Part shown: one piece after another, positions 28,043 through 36,472 of the stretch
How the letters are laid out: every line of letters begins with the position of its first letter
Numbering within the stretch: position 1 is the first letter of the stretch
Assembly: GCA_937981905.1 (NCBI GenBank)
Contig: CALJMY010000096.1
Coordinates: 1 to 52,011 of the forward strand
Direction: 5' to 3'
DNA length: 52,011 nt
From: an uncultured Enterobacterales bacterium
GTDB lineage: Bacteria; Pseudomonadota; Gammaproteobacteria; Enterobacterales; Psychrobiaceae
Notes under the pieces: generated by a model
Seen by the model: the letters and a program-made list of their open reading frames with translations, nothing else
Databases searched by the model: none
What the model was told of the DNA's origin: nothing
Translations under genes and position numbers: made by a program

Positions 28043-28627
28043 ATGGCCGTTACCAAAAAATCAAACCGTCGCGAACAAATTCTCCAGTCTTTAGCACATA
28101 TGCTAGAGACGCCAGGAAACAGAATTACCACAGCAAAATTAGCCGCTGAAGTTGGTGTATCAGAAGCCGCTTTATATCGCCATTTTCCTTCTAAGGCACG
28201 TATGTTTGAAGGGTTAATTGAGTTTATTGAGCAATCGATATTAAGCCGCGTAAATATTATTACTACCGAAGAAAAAAATACGCTATTGCGCTGTTACCAT
28301 ATTATTCAACTGGTTTTATTATTCGCAGAAAAGAATCCTGGGATTACTAGAATATTAACGGGTGATGCATTATTAGGTGAACATGACCGCTTGCGTGAAC
28401 GTATTAGTCAATTATTTGAAAAATTAGAGACTCATCTCAAACAAATTCTACGTGAGCGTAAATTACGTGAAGGTAAAAGTTTTGATATTGATGAAGCCCA
28501 ATTAGCAAATATGCTATTGGCTTTTGCAGATGGTCGTATTAGCCAATATGTACGGAGTGGATTCGCTACCAAGCCAACCCATGGCTTTGAACAGCAATGG
28601 ACACAGTTTGCTAAATTACTTGGTTAA
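28043..28627 (+). CDS. slmA: Nucleoid occlusion factor SlmA
   Basis: A 194-residue TetR-like protein that binds specific chromosomal sites and blocks FtsZ assembly over the nucleoid. The helix-turn-helix is [17 protein letters not shown] near residue 40, and [19 protein letters not shown] before it is characteristic. The E. coli order coaBC-dut-slmA-pyrE-rph is nearly kept, which supports the identity over other TetR proteins. It ends at a hairpin terminator. Confidence 0.95.
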   Translation: MAVTKKSNRREQILQSLAHMLETPGNRITTAKLAAEVGVSEAALYRHFPSKARMFEGLIEFIEQSILSRVNIITTEEKNTLLRCYHIIQLVLLFAEKNPGITRILTGDALLGEHDRLRERISQLFEKLETHLKQILRERKLREGKSFDIDEAQLANMLLAFADGRISQYVRSGFATKPTHGFEQQWTQFAKLLG

Positions 28628-28638
28628 ATAATAAACAT

Positions 28639-28675
28639 AATAACGCTTAACAAATAATATTAAGCGTTATTATTT
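28639..28675 (+). terminator. Terminator after slmA
   Basis: AATAACGCTTAA pairs with TTAAGCGTTATT in a 12-bp stem, 11 bases after the slmA stop, with a short T-rich tail. Confidence 0.8.
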
Positions 28676-28767
28676 CAGGCACTAAAATAAGTCACCTTCC
28701 CAAATTCACATTTAATGAAACAACACCTAATATATGTTGAGCATCAGTAATTCTGCGAGTAGTTAGT

Positions 28768-29565
28768 CTATTTATTAGTTGTTTTAACCGTATTTTTTAG
28801 CATATTAACCACAATGCTAACGGTTCGCTGACGAGAAACTAATCGAGGCACTAACGACGTTAGATAATTCATCAAACCAGCAACAATAAAAATGCGCTTT
28901 TTCCCAAAAGCATCTAAGCCCGTTTTAACAACATCGTGAGCTGACGAAAGTTTCATACTCGACGTATCTGCATTGGCATTGTCCATAAAATTAGACTCGG
29001 TCATTCCTGGACATAACGCCATTACATGTACATTTGATTCTAATAATTCACCTGATAATGCTTCTGAAAAACTTAAGACAAACGCTTTAGATGCACCATA
29101 AACAGCTTGATAAGGTAATGGCTGGAAAGAACCAGTTGATGCAACATTAATGATACCACCAGCATTATTTTTCTTCATCTCAGGTAAAAACAAGTGGCTC
29201 AGTTCAACTAATGCATTGATGTTGAGTGTTATCATTTGTTGATAACGAGAAAATTTTTCATTAGTGAACTCACAAAATTGTCCGAATCCAGCGTTATTAA
29301 TTAAATAATCGACAGAAATGTTCATCGTTTTAATTGTTGAAAACAGTGTTTGAGGACTATTAGATTCAAGTAAATCAAGTGGAATAACTTTAACCCAAAT
29401 ACCCGTATATTCTTGCTCTAATTGCGATGCTAGCTTATTTAAAGCATCTTCAGATCTTGCTGTAATAATTAAACTAGCACCTTTACCAGCCAGCTGTGTA
29501 GCGAATTCTTTACCTATTCCAGAAGATGCTCCTGTAATTAAAACTGTCTTATTCTTAACGTTCAT
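28768..29565 (-). CDS. SDR-family NAD(P)-dependent oxidoreductase
   Basis: A 265-residue short-chain dehydrogenase. It has the cofactor motif TGASSGIG at residues 11-18, NNAG near 92, a catalytic Ser near 142 and YGASK near 155. The C-terminal tail is basic with a hydrophobic stretch, as in the DltE/YqjQ-like SDRs. The substrate is unknown. It is preceded by AAGGAG and by a MerR-type promoter, and the MerR gene lies just upstream on the same strand. The pair is not part of the E. coli gene order of this region and looks like an insertion between slmA and pyrE. Confidence 0.9.
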   Translation of the reverse strand: MNVKNKTVLITGASSGIGKEFATQLAGKGASLIITARSEDALNKLASQLEQEYTGIWVKVIPLDLLESNSPQTLFSTIKTMNISVDYLINNAGFGQFCEFTNEKFSRYQQMITLNINALVELSHLFLPEMKKNNAGGIINVASTGSFQPLPYQAVYGASKAFVLSFSEALSGELLESNVHVMALCPGMTESNFMDNANADTSSMKLSSAHDVVKTGLDAFGKKRIFIVAGLMNYLTSLVPRLVSRQRTVSIVVNMLKNTVKTTNK

Positions 29566-29594
29566 TTCTCTACTCCTTCAATCAAAAGAGCAGT

Positions 29595-29626
29595 ACTATA
29601 AACCTTGTCCCCAAGGGAAGAGTCAA
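29595..29626 (-). promoter_or_regulatory. MerR-type promoter with dyad operator for the SDR gene
   Basis: On the minus strand a -35 element TTGACT and a -10 element TATAGT are separated by 20 bases, longer than the usual 17. The spacer holds the dyad CCTTG-GGGA-CAAGG. Over-long spacers with a central dyad are the hallmark of promoters untwisted by MerR-family activators. The -35 lies over the merR stop codon, and the predicted transcript begins about 25 bases before the SDR start. Confidence 0.75.
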
Positions 29627-29979
29627 GAAAAACTAGTTAATAATTGTGCTTTAAATGTCTCTAAATGCTCAACTTGATCTAAGATCTTTTTCGATTGCTG
29701 TATTAAAGTTGACTTTTTTTCATCAATTAATATGTTGATCAAGTCAAAAGGAAGTTGTTTATTCATTGCCTTTTGAGCGACAACGTCTTTAAGCTCTGAC
29801 AAACTAAAGCCAAGGTTTTGGGCTGTGCGAATCATGCCAATGACTAACACATCATGTTCATTATACACGCGATAATTGCCTTGCCGTTGCGGAGCCTCAA
29901 TCAAGCCAATAGATTCATAATGACGAATAGCTTTAGGGCTAGCTCCTGTTTTTTCTGCTACTTTTCCGATAAACATCAT
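29623..29979 (-). CDS. MerR-family transcriptional regulator
   Basis: A 118-residue regulator with the MerR N-terminal winged helix (IGKVAEKTGASPKAIRHYESIGLI, residues 4-27, then RQGNYRVYNEHDV) and a short dimerisation coiled coil. No conserved Cys metal-binding set is present, so an organic or redox signal is more likely than a metal. It almost certainly controls the SDR gene through the MerR-type promoter in their junction. The start is at one of two adjacent ATG codons after AAAAGG. Confidence 0.92.
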   Translation of the reverse strand: MMFIGKVAEKTGASPKAIRHYESIGLIEAPQRQGNYRVYNEHDVLVIGMIRTAQNLGFSLSELKDVVAQKAMNKQLPFDLINILIDEKKSTLIQQSKKILDQVEHLETFKAQLLTSFS

Positions 29980-30063
29980 ATTGACCTTTTGAGCTTATTT
30001 TTAGCGGTGTATTATTATTTATAACATAGCCCACAGCCTCGTATAAAAATAGTATAAATAATA

Positions 30064-30102
30064 AAAAAGGCGGTATCGATGTTTAATCAATACCGCCTTT
30101 TT
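30064..30102 (-). terminator. Terminator after pyrE
   Basis: AAAAAGGCGGTAT and ATACCGCCTTTTT pair in a 13-bp stem (continuing with one mismatch). On the minus strand a T-run follows, so it ends the rph-pyrE transcript. Confidence 0.9.
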
Positions 30103-30118
30103 ATTTTAAACGAGAAGC

Positions 30119-30760
30119 TTAAATACCATATTTAGATCGGTAAGCTGAAACGCTAGCCAATGCGTCGCCAAGTTCACCCTTTTCTGTTAGATAACCAATT
30201 AAATCACCTAACGTCACAATCGCAATCATAGTTGAACCATAGTCACGTTCAATTTCTTGAATCGCAGAGAGTTCACCTTGGCCTTTTTCTTGGCGATCAA
30301 GGGCAATTAACACACCAGCTAACTCAGCGCCGTTATCATTAATTATATCCATTGATTCACGAATCGCTGTGCCAGCTGTAATCACATCGTCCACCAGCAT
30401 TACTTTACCTTCAAGTGCACTGCCCACTAAACTGCCGCCTTCACCGTGCGCTTTTTTCTCTTTACGGTTAAAACAATATGGCATGTCAATGTCGTGTTGT
30501 TCACACAACTGAAGTGCTGTTGCTGAAGCAATTGGAATTCCTTTATAAGCAGGGCCAAATAATAGATCATACTCAACTCCACTATCTATTAACGCAGCTG
30601 CATAAAAGCGTCCTAAACGTGCTAAATCACGGCCAGTATTGAATAAGCCAGCATTAAAGAAATAAGGACTAATACGTCCAGATTTAAGAGTGAACTCGCC
30701 AAATTTTAAAACGCCACGTTCTAATGCGAATTCAATAAAATCAATTTGATACTGTTTCAT
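30119..30760 (-). CDS. pyrE: Orotate phosphoribosyltransferase
   Basis: A 213-residue enzyme of pyrimidine synthesis that turns orotate and PRPP into OMP. The PRPP motif [17 protein letters not shown] lies near residue 119, with the catalytic loop [11 protein letters not shown] near 100. The N-terminus [26 protein letters not shown] is that of the proteobacterial enzyme. It follows rph by 9 bases, as in E. coli. Confidence 0.97.
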   Translation of the reverse strand: MKQYQIDFIEFALERGVLKFGEFTLKSGRISPYFFNAGLFNTGRDLARLGRFYAAALIDSGVEYDLLFGPAYKGIPIASATALQLCEQHDIDMPYCFNRKEKKAHGEGGSLVGSALEGKVMLVDDVITAGTAIRESMDIINDNGAELAGVLIALDRQEKGQGELSAIQEIERDYGSTMIAIVTLGDLIGYLTEKGELGDALASVSAYRSKYGI

Positions 30761-30769
30761 TTTTTTGTC

Positions 30770-31501
30770 CTATTTCAATACTTCTAGTTGTTTAGTCAAT
30801 AAATCTTTAATACCGCTGTCAGCCAATGCCATCATCGACAATAATTCTTGGTGGCTAAACGGTTCGCCTTCAGCTGTGCCTTGAATTTCAATCATCTTAC
30901 CGTTGTCAGCCATCACAATATTCATATCTGTTTCAGCATCACTATCTTCAGGGTAATCTAAATCGCATACGGCTTCGCCTTTATATACGCCTACAGAAAT
31001 AGCAGCAATCATATATTTAAGCGGACTTTTCTTAATCATTTTCTGATCAATCATATGCGTAATAGCATCAACTAATGCGACACAAGCACCTGTAATTGAA
31101 GCGGTACGTGTCCCGCCATCGGCTTGAATTACGTCACAATCTAATGTGATAGTAAACTCGCCAAGTGCTTTCAAATTAACAGCAGCACGTAATGAACGAG
31201 CAATAAGACGTTGAATTTCTAACGTACGGCCGCCTTGTTTACCCGCATTTGCTTCACGGCGCATACGAGAATGAGTAGAACGCGGCAACATACCATATTC
31301 AGCATTAATCCAGCCTTGGCCTTTACCTTTTAAAAAACGTGGTACACCAGCTTCAACAGTCGCATTACACAATACTTTAGTGCCGCCAAATTCAACGAGT
31401 ACAGACCCTTCAGCATGCTCCGTATAGTTACGGGTAAAGCTTACTTCTCTCACTTGATCGTTACTACGTCCACTAGGACGCTTCATCGTTGTTTCAGTCA
31501 T
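30770..31501 (-). CDS. rph: Ribonuclease PH
   Basis: A 243-residue phosphorolytic 3'-5' exoribonuclease that trims tRNA ends. Signature blocks include [30 protein letters not shown] in its N-terminus, MLPRSTHSR near 72 and [14 protein letters not shown] near 123. In contrast with the truncated rph of some E. coli K-12 strains it is full length. First gene of the rph-pyrE operon. Confidence 0.97.
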   Translation of the reverse strand: MTETTMKRPSGRSNDQVREVSFTRNYTEHAEGSVLVEFGGTKVLCNATVEAGVPRFLKGKGQGWINAEYGMLPRSTHSRMRREANAGKQGGRTLEIQRLIARSLRAAVNLKALGEFTITLDCDVIQADGGTRTASITGACVALVDAITHMIDQKMIKKSPLKYMIAAISVGVYKGEAVCDLDYPEDSDAETDMNIVMADNGKMIEIQGTAEGEPFSHQELLSMMALADSGIKDLLTKQLEVLK

Positions 31502-31616
31502 GTATGCACTCTAAATTAGTTTTCAATTAAATTGGCAACATTATAAAGAGTGTAGGATTTGATAGCTATGGATATAATTCTTAGCCGATTAATTTAACCA
31601 AAAAAATTAAATATAA

Positions 31617-32726
31617 TTATATTTTAACGTCAACTTGATGAACGCCATACGATATACCGGTATTAGTGAGAGCGACACTTGATTGGGTTAATTTAGCTTG
31701 CAGTTGATCATTTTTATCGTAAAAATTAAACGGGGTAGCTGTACTATTTAAGCTAATCGCTTCAATATCGGTATCGCTAAGTAATTTTAATTTCTCATTA
31801 CCATCTTCGTCTATTTGTAATATTTTTAATTGAGAGAAGTCATCATCTTCTCGATCAATAAATCCATTATTATTACTATCAAGAACACTTAAATCACTAA
31901 ATCCATCGCCTGACTGCGGTCCAAATAATTCGTGACCACCATCTGCTTTATCATTACTGTTTTTATCAAAAACTAAATAACCAACATCGCCTTCAAACAT
32001 CGGTAAACTATCAGGTATATCATCATTATTAATATCAATTTCACTACTTTTACCGCTAAGATACCCTAAAGAACGAGGGCCAAATTGAACTAACAATGGA
32101 TCTTTTAATACTTGAGCAGGCGCCGTCGATTCAGTTATTGAAATACGTTCTTCAGACAATACTAATTCAAACGTAGAATGGAATTCTTTATCGTTAATCG
32201 AATACACACCTGAACTAAAGAAATTCAAATTTTGTGAATTAACCGTAATATCAACTGTTTTCACATCTGAACCTGCGGAAAATGTCTGATTTCCAAATGT
32301 AATCGTTGATGAATTTTGATTAGGAAGATCTTCAATACGAAGTTGTCGTTGCCCTGTAATATTATCCATGGACGAACTTGCTTGCGATAATTGTAATTTA
32401 TTAATTGTTTGGGCAAGTTCTTCACTACCATCACCTAATTCAATTTCAAACATAGCTTCTACTAGAATTTTATTTCTAAATACGTCAGGAGAAATAGGTC
32501 GCTGATATGTATCTACAAGTTCCGATTGTTCATTAACGGAGTTAACTGTTGTCGACGATGAAGATGAAAAATTAATAAATTCTGCAACCGTTTTCTGAGC
32601 ATTACTGGTTGTCTGATGGCTAGAATGAAGAGGATTATCGTCTTTAATTTCAATCAGGGTTCGACTGTTAGTTCGATTACTTAAATAAGTGACTTTGGCT
32701 TGGTGGTTAAGCTCATTAACTGACAT
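31617..32726 (-). CDS. Hypothetical acidic protein with EF-hand-like calcium-binding region
   Basis: About 369 residues with no signal peptide or membrane helix. The first half is Ser/Asn/Thr-rich. Residues 240-330 carry acidic DxNxDxxxD-type loops: VFDKNSNDKADGGHELFG, LDSNNNGFIDREDDDF and IDEDGNEKLKLLSDTDIEAISL. This pattern (ELFG, LDSNxDGxID, DLGIxAISL) is familiar from large calcium-binding, RTX or VCBS-type surface proteins, where it forms an EF-hand-like module. Here it occurs in a small stand-alone protein. The ATG at 32726 is chosen since AAGGA fits it better than the ATG two codons upstream. I know no function. Confidence 0.75.
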   Translation of the reverse strand: MSVNELNHQAKVTYLSNRTNSRTLIEIKDDNPLHSSHQTTSNAQKTVAEFINFSSSSSTTVNSVNEQSELVDTYQRPISPDVFRNKILVEAMFEIELGDGSEELAQTINKLQLSQASSSMDNITGQRQLRIEDLPNQNSSTITFGNQTFSAGSDVKTVDITVNSQNLNFFSSGVYSINDKEFHSTFELVLSEERISITESTAPAQVLKDPLLVQFGPRSLGYLSGKSSEIDINNDDIPDSLPMFEGDVGYLVFDKNSNDKADGGHELFGPQSGDGFSDLSVLDSNNNGFIDREDDDFSQLKILQIDEDGNEKLKLLSDTDIEAISLNSTATPFNFYDKNDQLQAKLTQSSVALTNTGISYGVHQVDVKI

Positions 32727-32992
32727 TATCATTCCTTGATTGCTAGTGATAATAAGTTATCGACCGTAAGTGTCATTTTTTGAGCGATTTTTAATTTTTC
32801 TTTTTAGAACTATTACAGTCTTGTTACAAAAGATTAGTTCTCCAATATGAAATTTTTTGTATTTATTGCTGTTCTTATCACTTATATACAAGAATAAATA
32901 AAACTACTGACTAGTTTACTTTTTACTTATACACTTTGATGATACGAACTAGTCCGTTAACAACAACACTATTATTTATATTAGGAATTACT

Positions 32993-33751
32993 ATGTTTTC
33001 AAGGTTTATGAAAAAACTCACCGCTATCGCATTACCTGTAACGTTACTTATTGCAAGCGGACAATCTGTAGCGTTTGATAAAATTACCGCAGCAGAAAAA
33101 GAAAGCATTGCTAACAAGTTTGCTAATGTTCGTTCAGAACTTGAAGTGTCTGATGTTGAAAAAACAGATATCGAAGGCATGTACTTAGTTCATTTTTCAA
33201 GACAAGGTAGCGTTTATTACGTTCCTAAAGGTGATTACTTCTTCACTGGTGATTTATTACAAATTAATAAAACCCGTTTTGTTAATGTGAAAGAAACACG
33301 CTTACAAGAACCTCGTAAAGCAGCTATCGCAGCTATTCCAGCAAGTGAAATGATCATTTATCCTGCTACTGGTGAGAAGAAAGCCAGCATTACAGTATTT
33401 ACAGATGTTGATTGTGGCTATTGTCGTAAATTACACAAAGAAATGGATCAAATGAATGCACTTGGTATTGAAGTTAGATACCTTGCTTACCCGCGTTCAG
33501 GTATTGATACACCTTCATATAATAAAATTGTTAGTGCATGGTGTAGCGATGATAAAGAAGCTGCATTAACGAAACTTAAAAATGGCCAACCGGTCTTTAC
33601 AGCAGCATGTAAAGATAATCCTGTTGCTAAACAATACACATTAGGCGGACGTTTAGGTGTAACTGGAACACCCGCTATTATTTTAGAGTCTGGTGAGTTA
33701 TTACCTGGTTATTTACCAGCAGATAAGTTAGCAACAGCTATTGGCCTATAA
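32993..33751 (+). CDS. dsbC: Thiol:disulfide interchange protein DsbC
   Basis: About 252 residues, exported to the periplasm. The signal peptide is MFSRFMKKLTAIALPVTLLI and on, ending near SVAFDK. An N-terminal DsbC dimerisation domain follows (about residues 35-95), then a thioredoxin domain with the active site DCGYC near residue 141 and the cis-Pro loop GVTGTPAII near 224. CGYC is the DsbC form rather than the DsbG form. It isomerises wrong disulfide bonds, kept reduced by DsbD, which is not in this window. I prefer the ATG at 32993, after TTAGGA, over the track start at 32936. The gene stands alone, not with xerD/recJ as in E. coli. Confidence 0.85.
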   Translation: MFSRFMKKLTAIALPVTLLIASGQSVAFDKITAAEKESIANKFANVRSELEVSDVEKTDIEGMYLVHFSRQGSVYYVPKGDYFFTGDLLQINKTRFVNVKETRLQEPRKAAIAAIPASEMIIYPATGEKKASITVFTDVDCGYCRKLHKEMDQMNALGIEVRYLAYPRSGIDTPSYNKIVSAWCSDDKEAALTKLKNGQPVFTAACKDNPVAKQYTLGGRLGVTGTPAIILESGELLPGYLPADKLATAIGL

Positions 33752-33787
33752 GTTAGATAATAACAAATATATATAGCTGGTAAGACT

Positions 33788-33820
33788 AAAAAGCCACTGT
33801 TTCAATAGCAGTGGCTTTTT
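33788..33820. terminator. Terminator between dsbC and the PhoD-like gene
   Basis: AAAAAGCCACTG and CAGTGGCTTTTT make a perfect 12-bp stem with A- and T-tracts on both sides, so it serves both converging genes. Confidence 0.92.
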
Positions 33821-33852
33821 CATTATTAAATAGGCTGATAAGTAAATATTAT

Positions 33853-35769
33853 CTACGGCATCATCTCTTCATTACTTTCAGTAAATTCAGTCGTAGTGCC
33901 GTCATTATGTAAATCACAAATCAAACTTGGTGACCCATTTTCATTAAACTCCACATAACCTAATCCACTTTTAGGTATTAAACGTCGTTTGCCATTACCC
34001 ACTACATCACGGCCTTTAATTTTCATCGAACGTCGTTTGGTAAACAAGTTAAGTGGTGAATACGATCCATATAACCAACGATTCATATGATCAAGATATC
34101 CAATAATAGGCTCCGGAAATTTATTTTTGATGCCACTCGATGTTATCTGCCAAATTTTAGGTGAATGATCACGAAAGCGTAACTCCACGTCATAAACAAA
34201 GGAATAATGCACATCGCCGGACAAAATAACAAAATGTTGAGGCGTTTTAGGATGTTTGAAAATATTCAACATTGTATTGGCTGTTTGTGAATTAGCCATC
34301 CAATTTTCTGCATCAACTGCTAATGGTTGTCCACAAATAGTGAAGATACGTTGAATCGTTTCAATAATTTTCACACCAAAAATAGGTGCTGGAGATACAA
34401 GAATAATAGAATCTTCACCAATCAATTCTTGCTGTAATTCACACATTGCTTCCCAATCCATTAACCCAGATGGATCAGATAAATCGTCATCGTTATGCCA
34501 CCGGCGAGTTCTGCTATCAAGCACAACTAATTTAGGTGATGTGTCTAAATGAAACTGCCATTTATTGCAAGAAAACACCTCTGAGACAAATGCATCATGA
34601 TTCTCTTTATTTGGTAGTGAATTATAGTCATTTGCTTTTAATAAGAAATCACCATCAAATTGCTTTGGATCATTCCCCCACCCTTGGCATAACCAATATC
34701 CCATCAGCATATTCCCAATAATACGCTTTGATAATGGATGTTCATTCGATGCTTTTTCCCATAACGCTGTAAGATTCCAGTCGTCGGTAACATCATGATC
34801 GTCAAAAATCATATAAGTCGGAATGTGTGCTAATAGCCTTTGAACTGCTTCTAAGCCCTCTACAAACTTTGTTATTTCAGCTAATTCACTTTTATGCGTG
34901 CCTTCAAAAGTAGTTGGAACATCAAACCCTTCTAAAGAAATTTCATTCCATAGTGTCGGTGACCAAGTCAAAAAATACATCGCCATTACTTCAGCAAATG
35001 ACATTAAATGATTATCTGCAGCGACTGAGGTAAAAATATCTTGCTGTTTATCTTTGTTATACCAAGGTGCACCTAAAGGTGTTTTAGGGAGGAATTCGCC
35101 GCGCCTATAATATTGATCGCTTAATTGATGTAATTCGTCACTGCTATTGAGTTTATTGTTTTGAGTATCAGTTATATCACCTTCAAATTCTTCGTTATTT
35201 AAACCTAATAGCTCAATAACCTGATGAATAGCATATAGCGTAGGAGCGGCAACATGGTCAGCATAAATTTGATCACCACTCATCATTAACAATGCAGGTC
35301 GTTCTTTACTATTTTCTAGTGAATTAGCCAATAATTTTTCACCAGCAAGTAAGCTATCATCACTAGCAGAATGAGGATTACGGCAAGAGCCGTGCAGCAT
35401 GTTCGTAATTTGCGGTTGAATAATAAAAGAAGGACGTGTTTTATCGTCAAATATCAAATGCGGAATCATGTCTTTAAGGTTTTTAATACCGTCATCGGTA
35501 TCAATTAATAAATCATATTCAATGTATTGATTAATAGGTAAAGAAATTTCAATATCTAGTAAATTTACTACAGCATGTTTACCAACTCTAAATTCACTAA
35601 CACTATCTGCATTTAATTGGACATCTAGCACAACATTATCATCGATATAACATTGAAACTTGCCTCTACTAGGCTGTGAACTAACCCACCACAATACTAA
35701 TTGAGTTGCTGACAATCGTCTTAATATCGGTCCAGCGACAATATCTGTTAATACAGTATCTATTTGCAC
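33853..35769 (-). CDS. PhoD-like metallophosphoesterase
   Basis: A 638-residue protein of the alkaline phosphatase D (PhoD-like) superfamily. Metal-binding motifs are visible: SGDQIYADH near residue 160, IFDDHDVTDDWN near 325, and ILSGDVHYSFVYD near 524. It has no signal peptide, unlike Bacillus PhoD, which is Tat-exported, so it is probably cytoplasmic; the substrate is unknown. It resembles the large cytoplasmic PhoD-like proteins of proteobacteria. The start is GTG at 35769 with AAGGA upstream. It stands alone between two long intergenic regions. Confidence 0.85.
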   Translation of the reverse strand: MQIDTVLTDIVAGPILRRLSATQLVLWWVSSQPSRGKFQCYIDDNVVLDVQLNADSVSEFRVGKHAVVNLLDIEISLPINQYIEYDLLIDTDDGIKNLKDMIPHLIFDDKTRPSFIIQPQITNMLHGSCRNPHSASDDSLLAGEKLLANSLENSKERPALLMMSGDQIYADHVAAPTLYAIHQVIELLGLNNEEFEGDITDTQNNKLNSSDELHQLSDQYYRRGEFLPKTPLGAPWYNKDKQQDIFTSVAADNHLMSFAEVMAMYFLTWSPTLWNEISLEGFDVPTTFEGTHKSELAEITKFVEGLEAVQRLLAHIPTYMIFDDHDVTDDWNLTALWEKASNEHPLSKRIIGNMLMGYWLCQGWGNDPKQFDGDFLLKANDYNSLPNKENHDAFVSEVFSCNKWQFHLDTSPKLVVLDSRTRRWHNDDDLSDPSGLMDWEAMCELQQELIGEDSIILVSPAPIFGVKIIETIQRIFTICGQPLAVDAENWMANSQTANTMLNIFKHPKTPQHFVILSGDVHYSFVYDVELRFRDHSPKIWQITSSGIKNKFPEPIIGYLDHMNRWLYGSYSPLNLFTKRRSMKIKGRDVVGNGKRRLIPKSGLGYVEFNENGSPSLICDLHNDGTTTEFTESNEEMMP

Positions 35770-36214
35770 TAAAAATCCTTAACTACTCGCATATTTTCGA
35801 TAGTTATCTCGTAAAAATATCAATAGAAAGCCACAACAACCTTTAACTGCAAAGTGGCTACTTATTCACAAGCTCGTCTTAATAAGCATGATAATAACAA
35901 GATTTAAGATTCGAATACATGATTCATTAATTATGGATTTATACGTCATATTTCCTGCTTTTTTACTGTGTTTTCTATTATCAACAAATTAAATTAATCA
36001 ATGATTATCAGTATAAGACTAAGGTTGTATATCTGACAAAAACAAAGCTTGATAATGTTATCGACGTTAAAGTTGTAACCACATTGTTATAGGTTGTTAA
36101 TAAAACTAATAACAATGTCTATATTTCAAACTGTTTTCTCGAAAAATAGATCCATTACAACAAAAATACGGGATATGTAATAAATAAATTAGCATACAGT
36201 GCTAGGAGAATAAT
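35770..36214. other. PhoD-like/DUF4212 divergent intergenic region (445 bp)
   Basis: No gene is supported here. The region is AT-rich and holds the promoters of two diverging genes. The only clear structure is an inverted repeat, ACATTGTTA (36081-36089) and TAACAATGT (36110-36118), 9-bp arms about 100 bases before the DUF4212 start. A good AGGAG ribosome site at 36204-36208 precedes that start. Confidence 0.6.
36081..36118. promoter_or_regulatory. Inverted repeat upstream of the symporter operon
   Basis: ACATTGTTA and TAACAATGT are perfect inverted 9-bp arms separated by 20 bases. A response regulator encoded nearby (the CrbR-like protein) could bind such a site; this is inference. Confidence 0.35.
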
Positions 36215-36472
36215 GTGGAAAATAACACAACATATTGGTCGGAAAATCTACGCCTAATAGCAATATGTCTAGTCATTTGGTTCGTCGTATCATTTGGCTT
36301 TGGCTTGTTATTAGTAGAACCATTAAACGAGTTTCGTCTCGGTGGATACAAGCTTGGATTCTGGTTTGCTCAACAAGGGTCAATTTATACTTTTGTTGCA
36401 TTGATTTTTTGGTATAGCCATAAAATGAACCAGCTTGATAAAAAATACGAATCTGATGAGGACAAATCATAA
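36215..36472 (+). CDS. DUF4212 small subunit of a sodium:solute symporter
   Basis: An 85-residue membrane protein with two hydrophobic helices (LRLIAICLVIWFVVSFGFGLLL and a second around residues 45-65) joined by EPLNEFRLGGYKLGFWFAQQGS, the diagnostic DUF4212 stretch. Family knowledge: it is always paired with a large symporter subunit and probably helps its assembly. The GTG start follows AGGAG. Its stop overlaps the next ATG by one base, giving translational coupling. Confidence 0.94.
   Translation: MENNTTYWSENLRLIAICLVIWFVVSFGFGLLLVEPLNEFRLGGYKLGFWFAQQGSIYTFVALIFWYSHKMNQLDKKYESDEDKS

Noticed and set aside
35933-35992. Small hydrophobic ORF of 19 codons in the gap before DUF4212
   Set aside because: No ribosome site and composition expected from AT-rich noncoding DNA.
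36235-36470. Two extra ORFs over the DUF4212 gene
   Set aside because: Out-of-frame shadows; the GTG-started DUF4212 frame has the ribosome site and the family motif.
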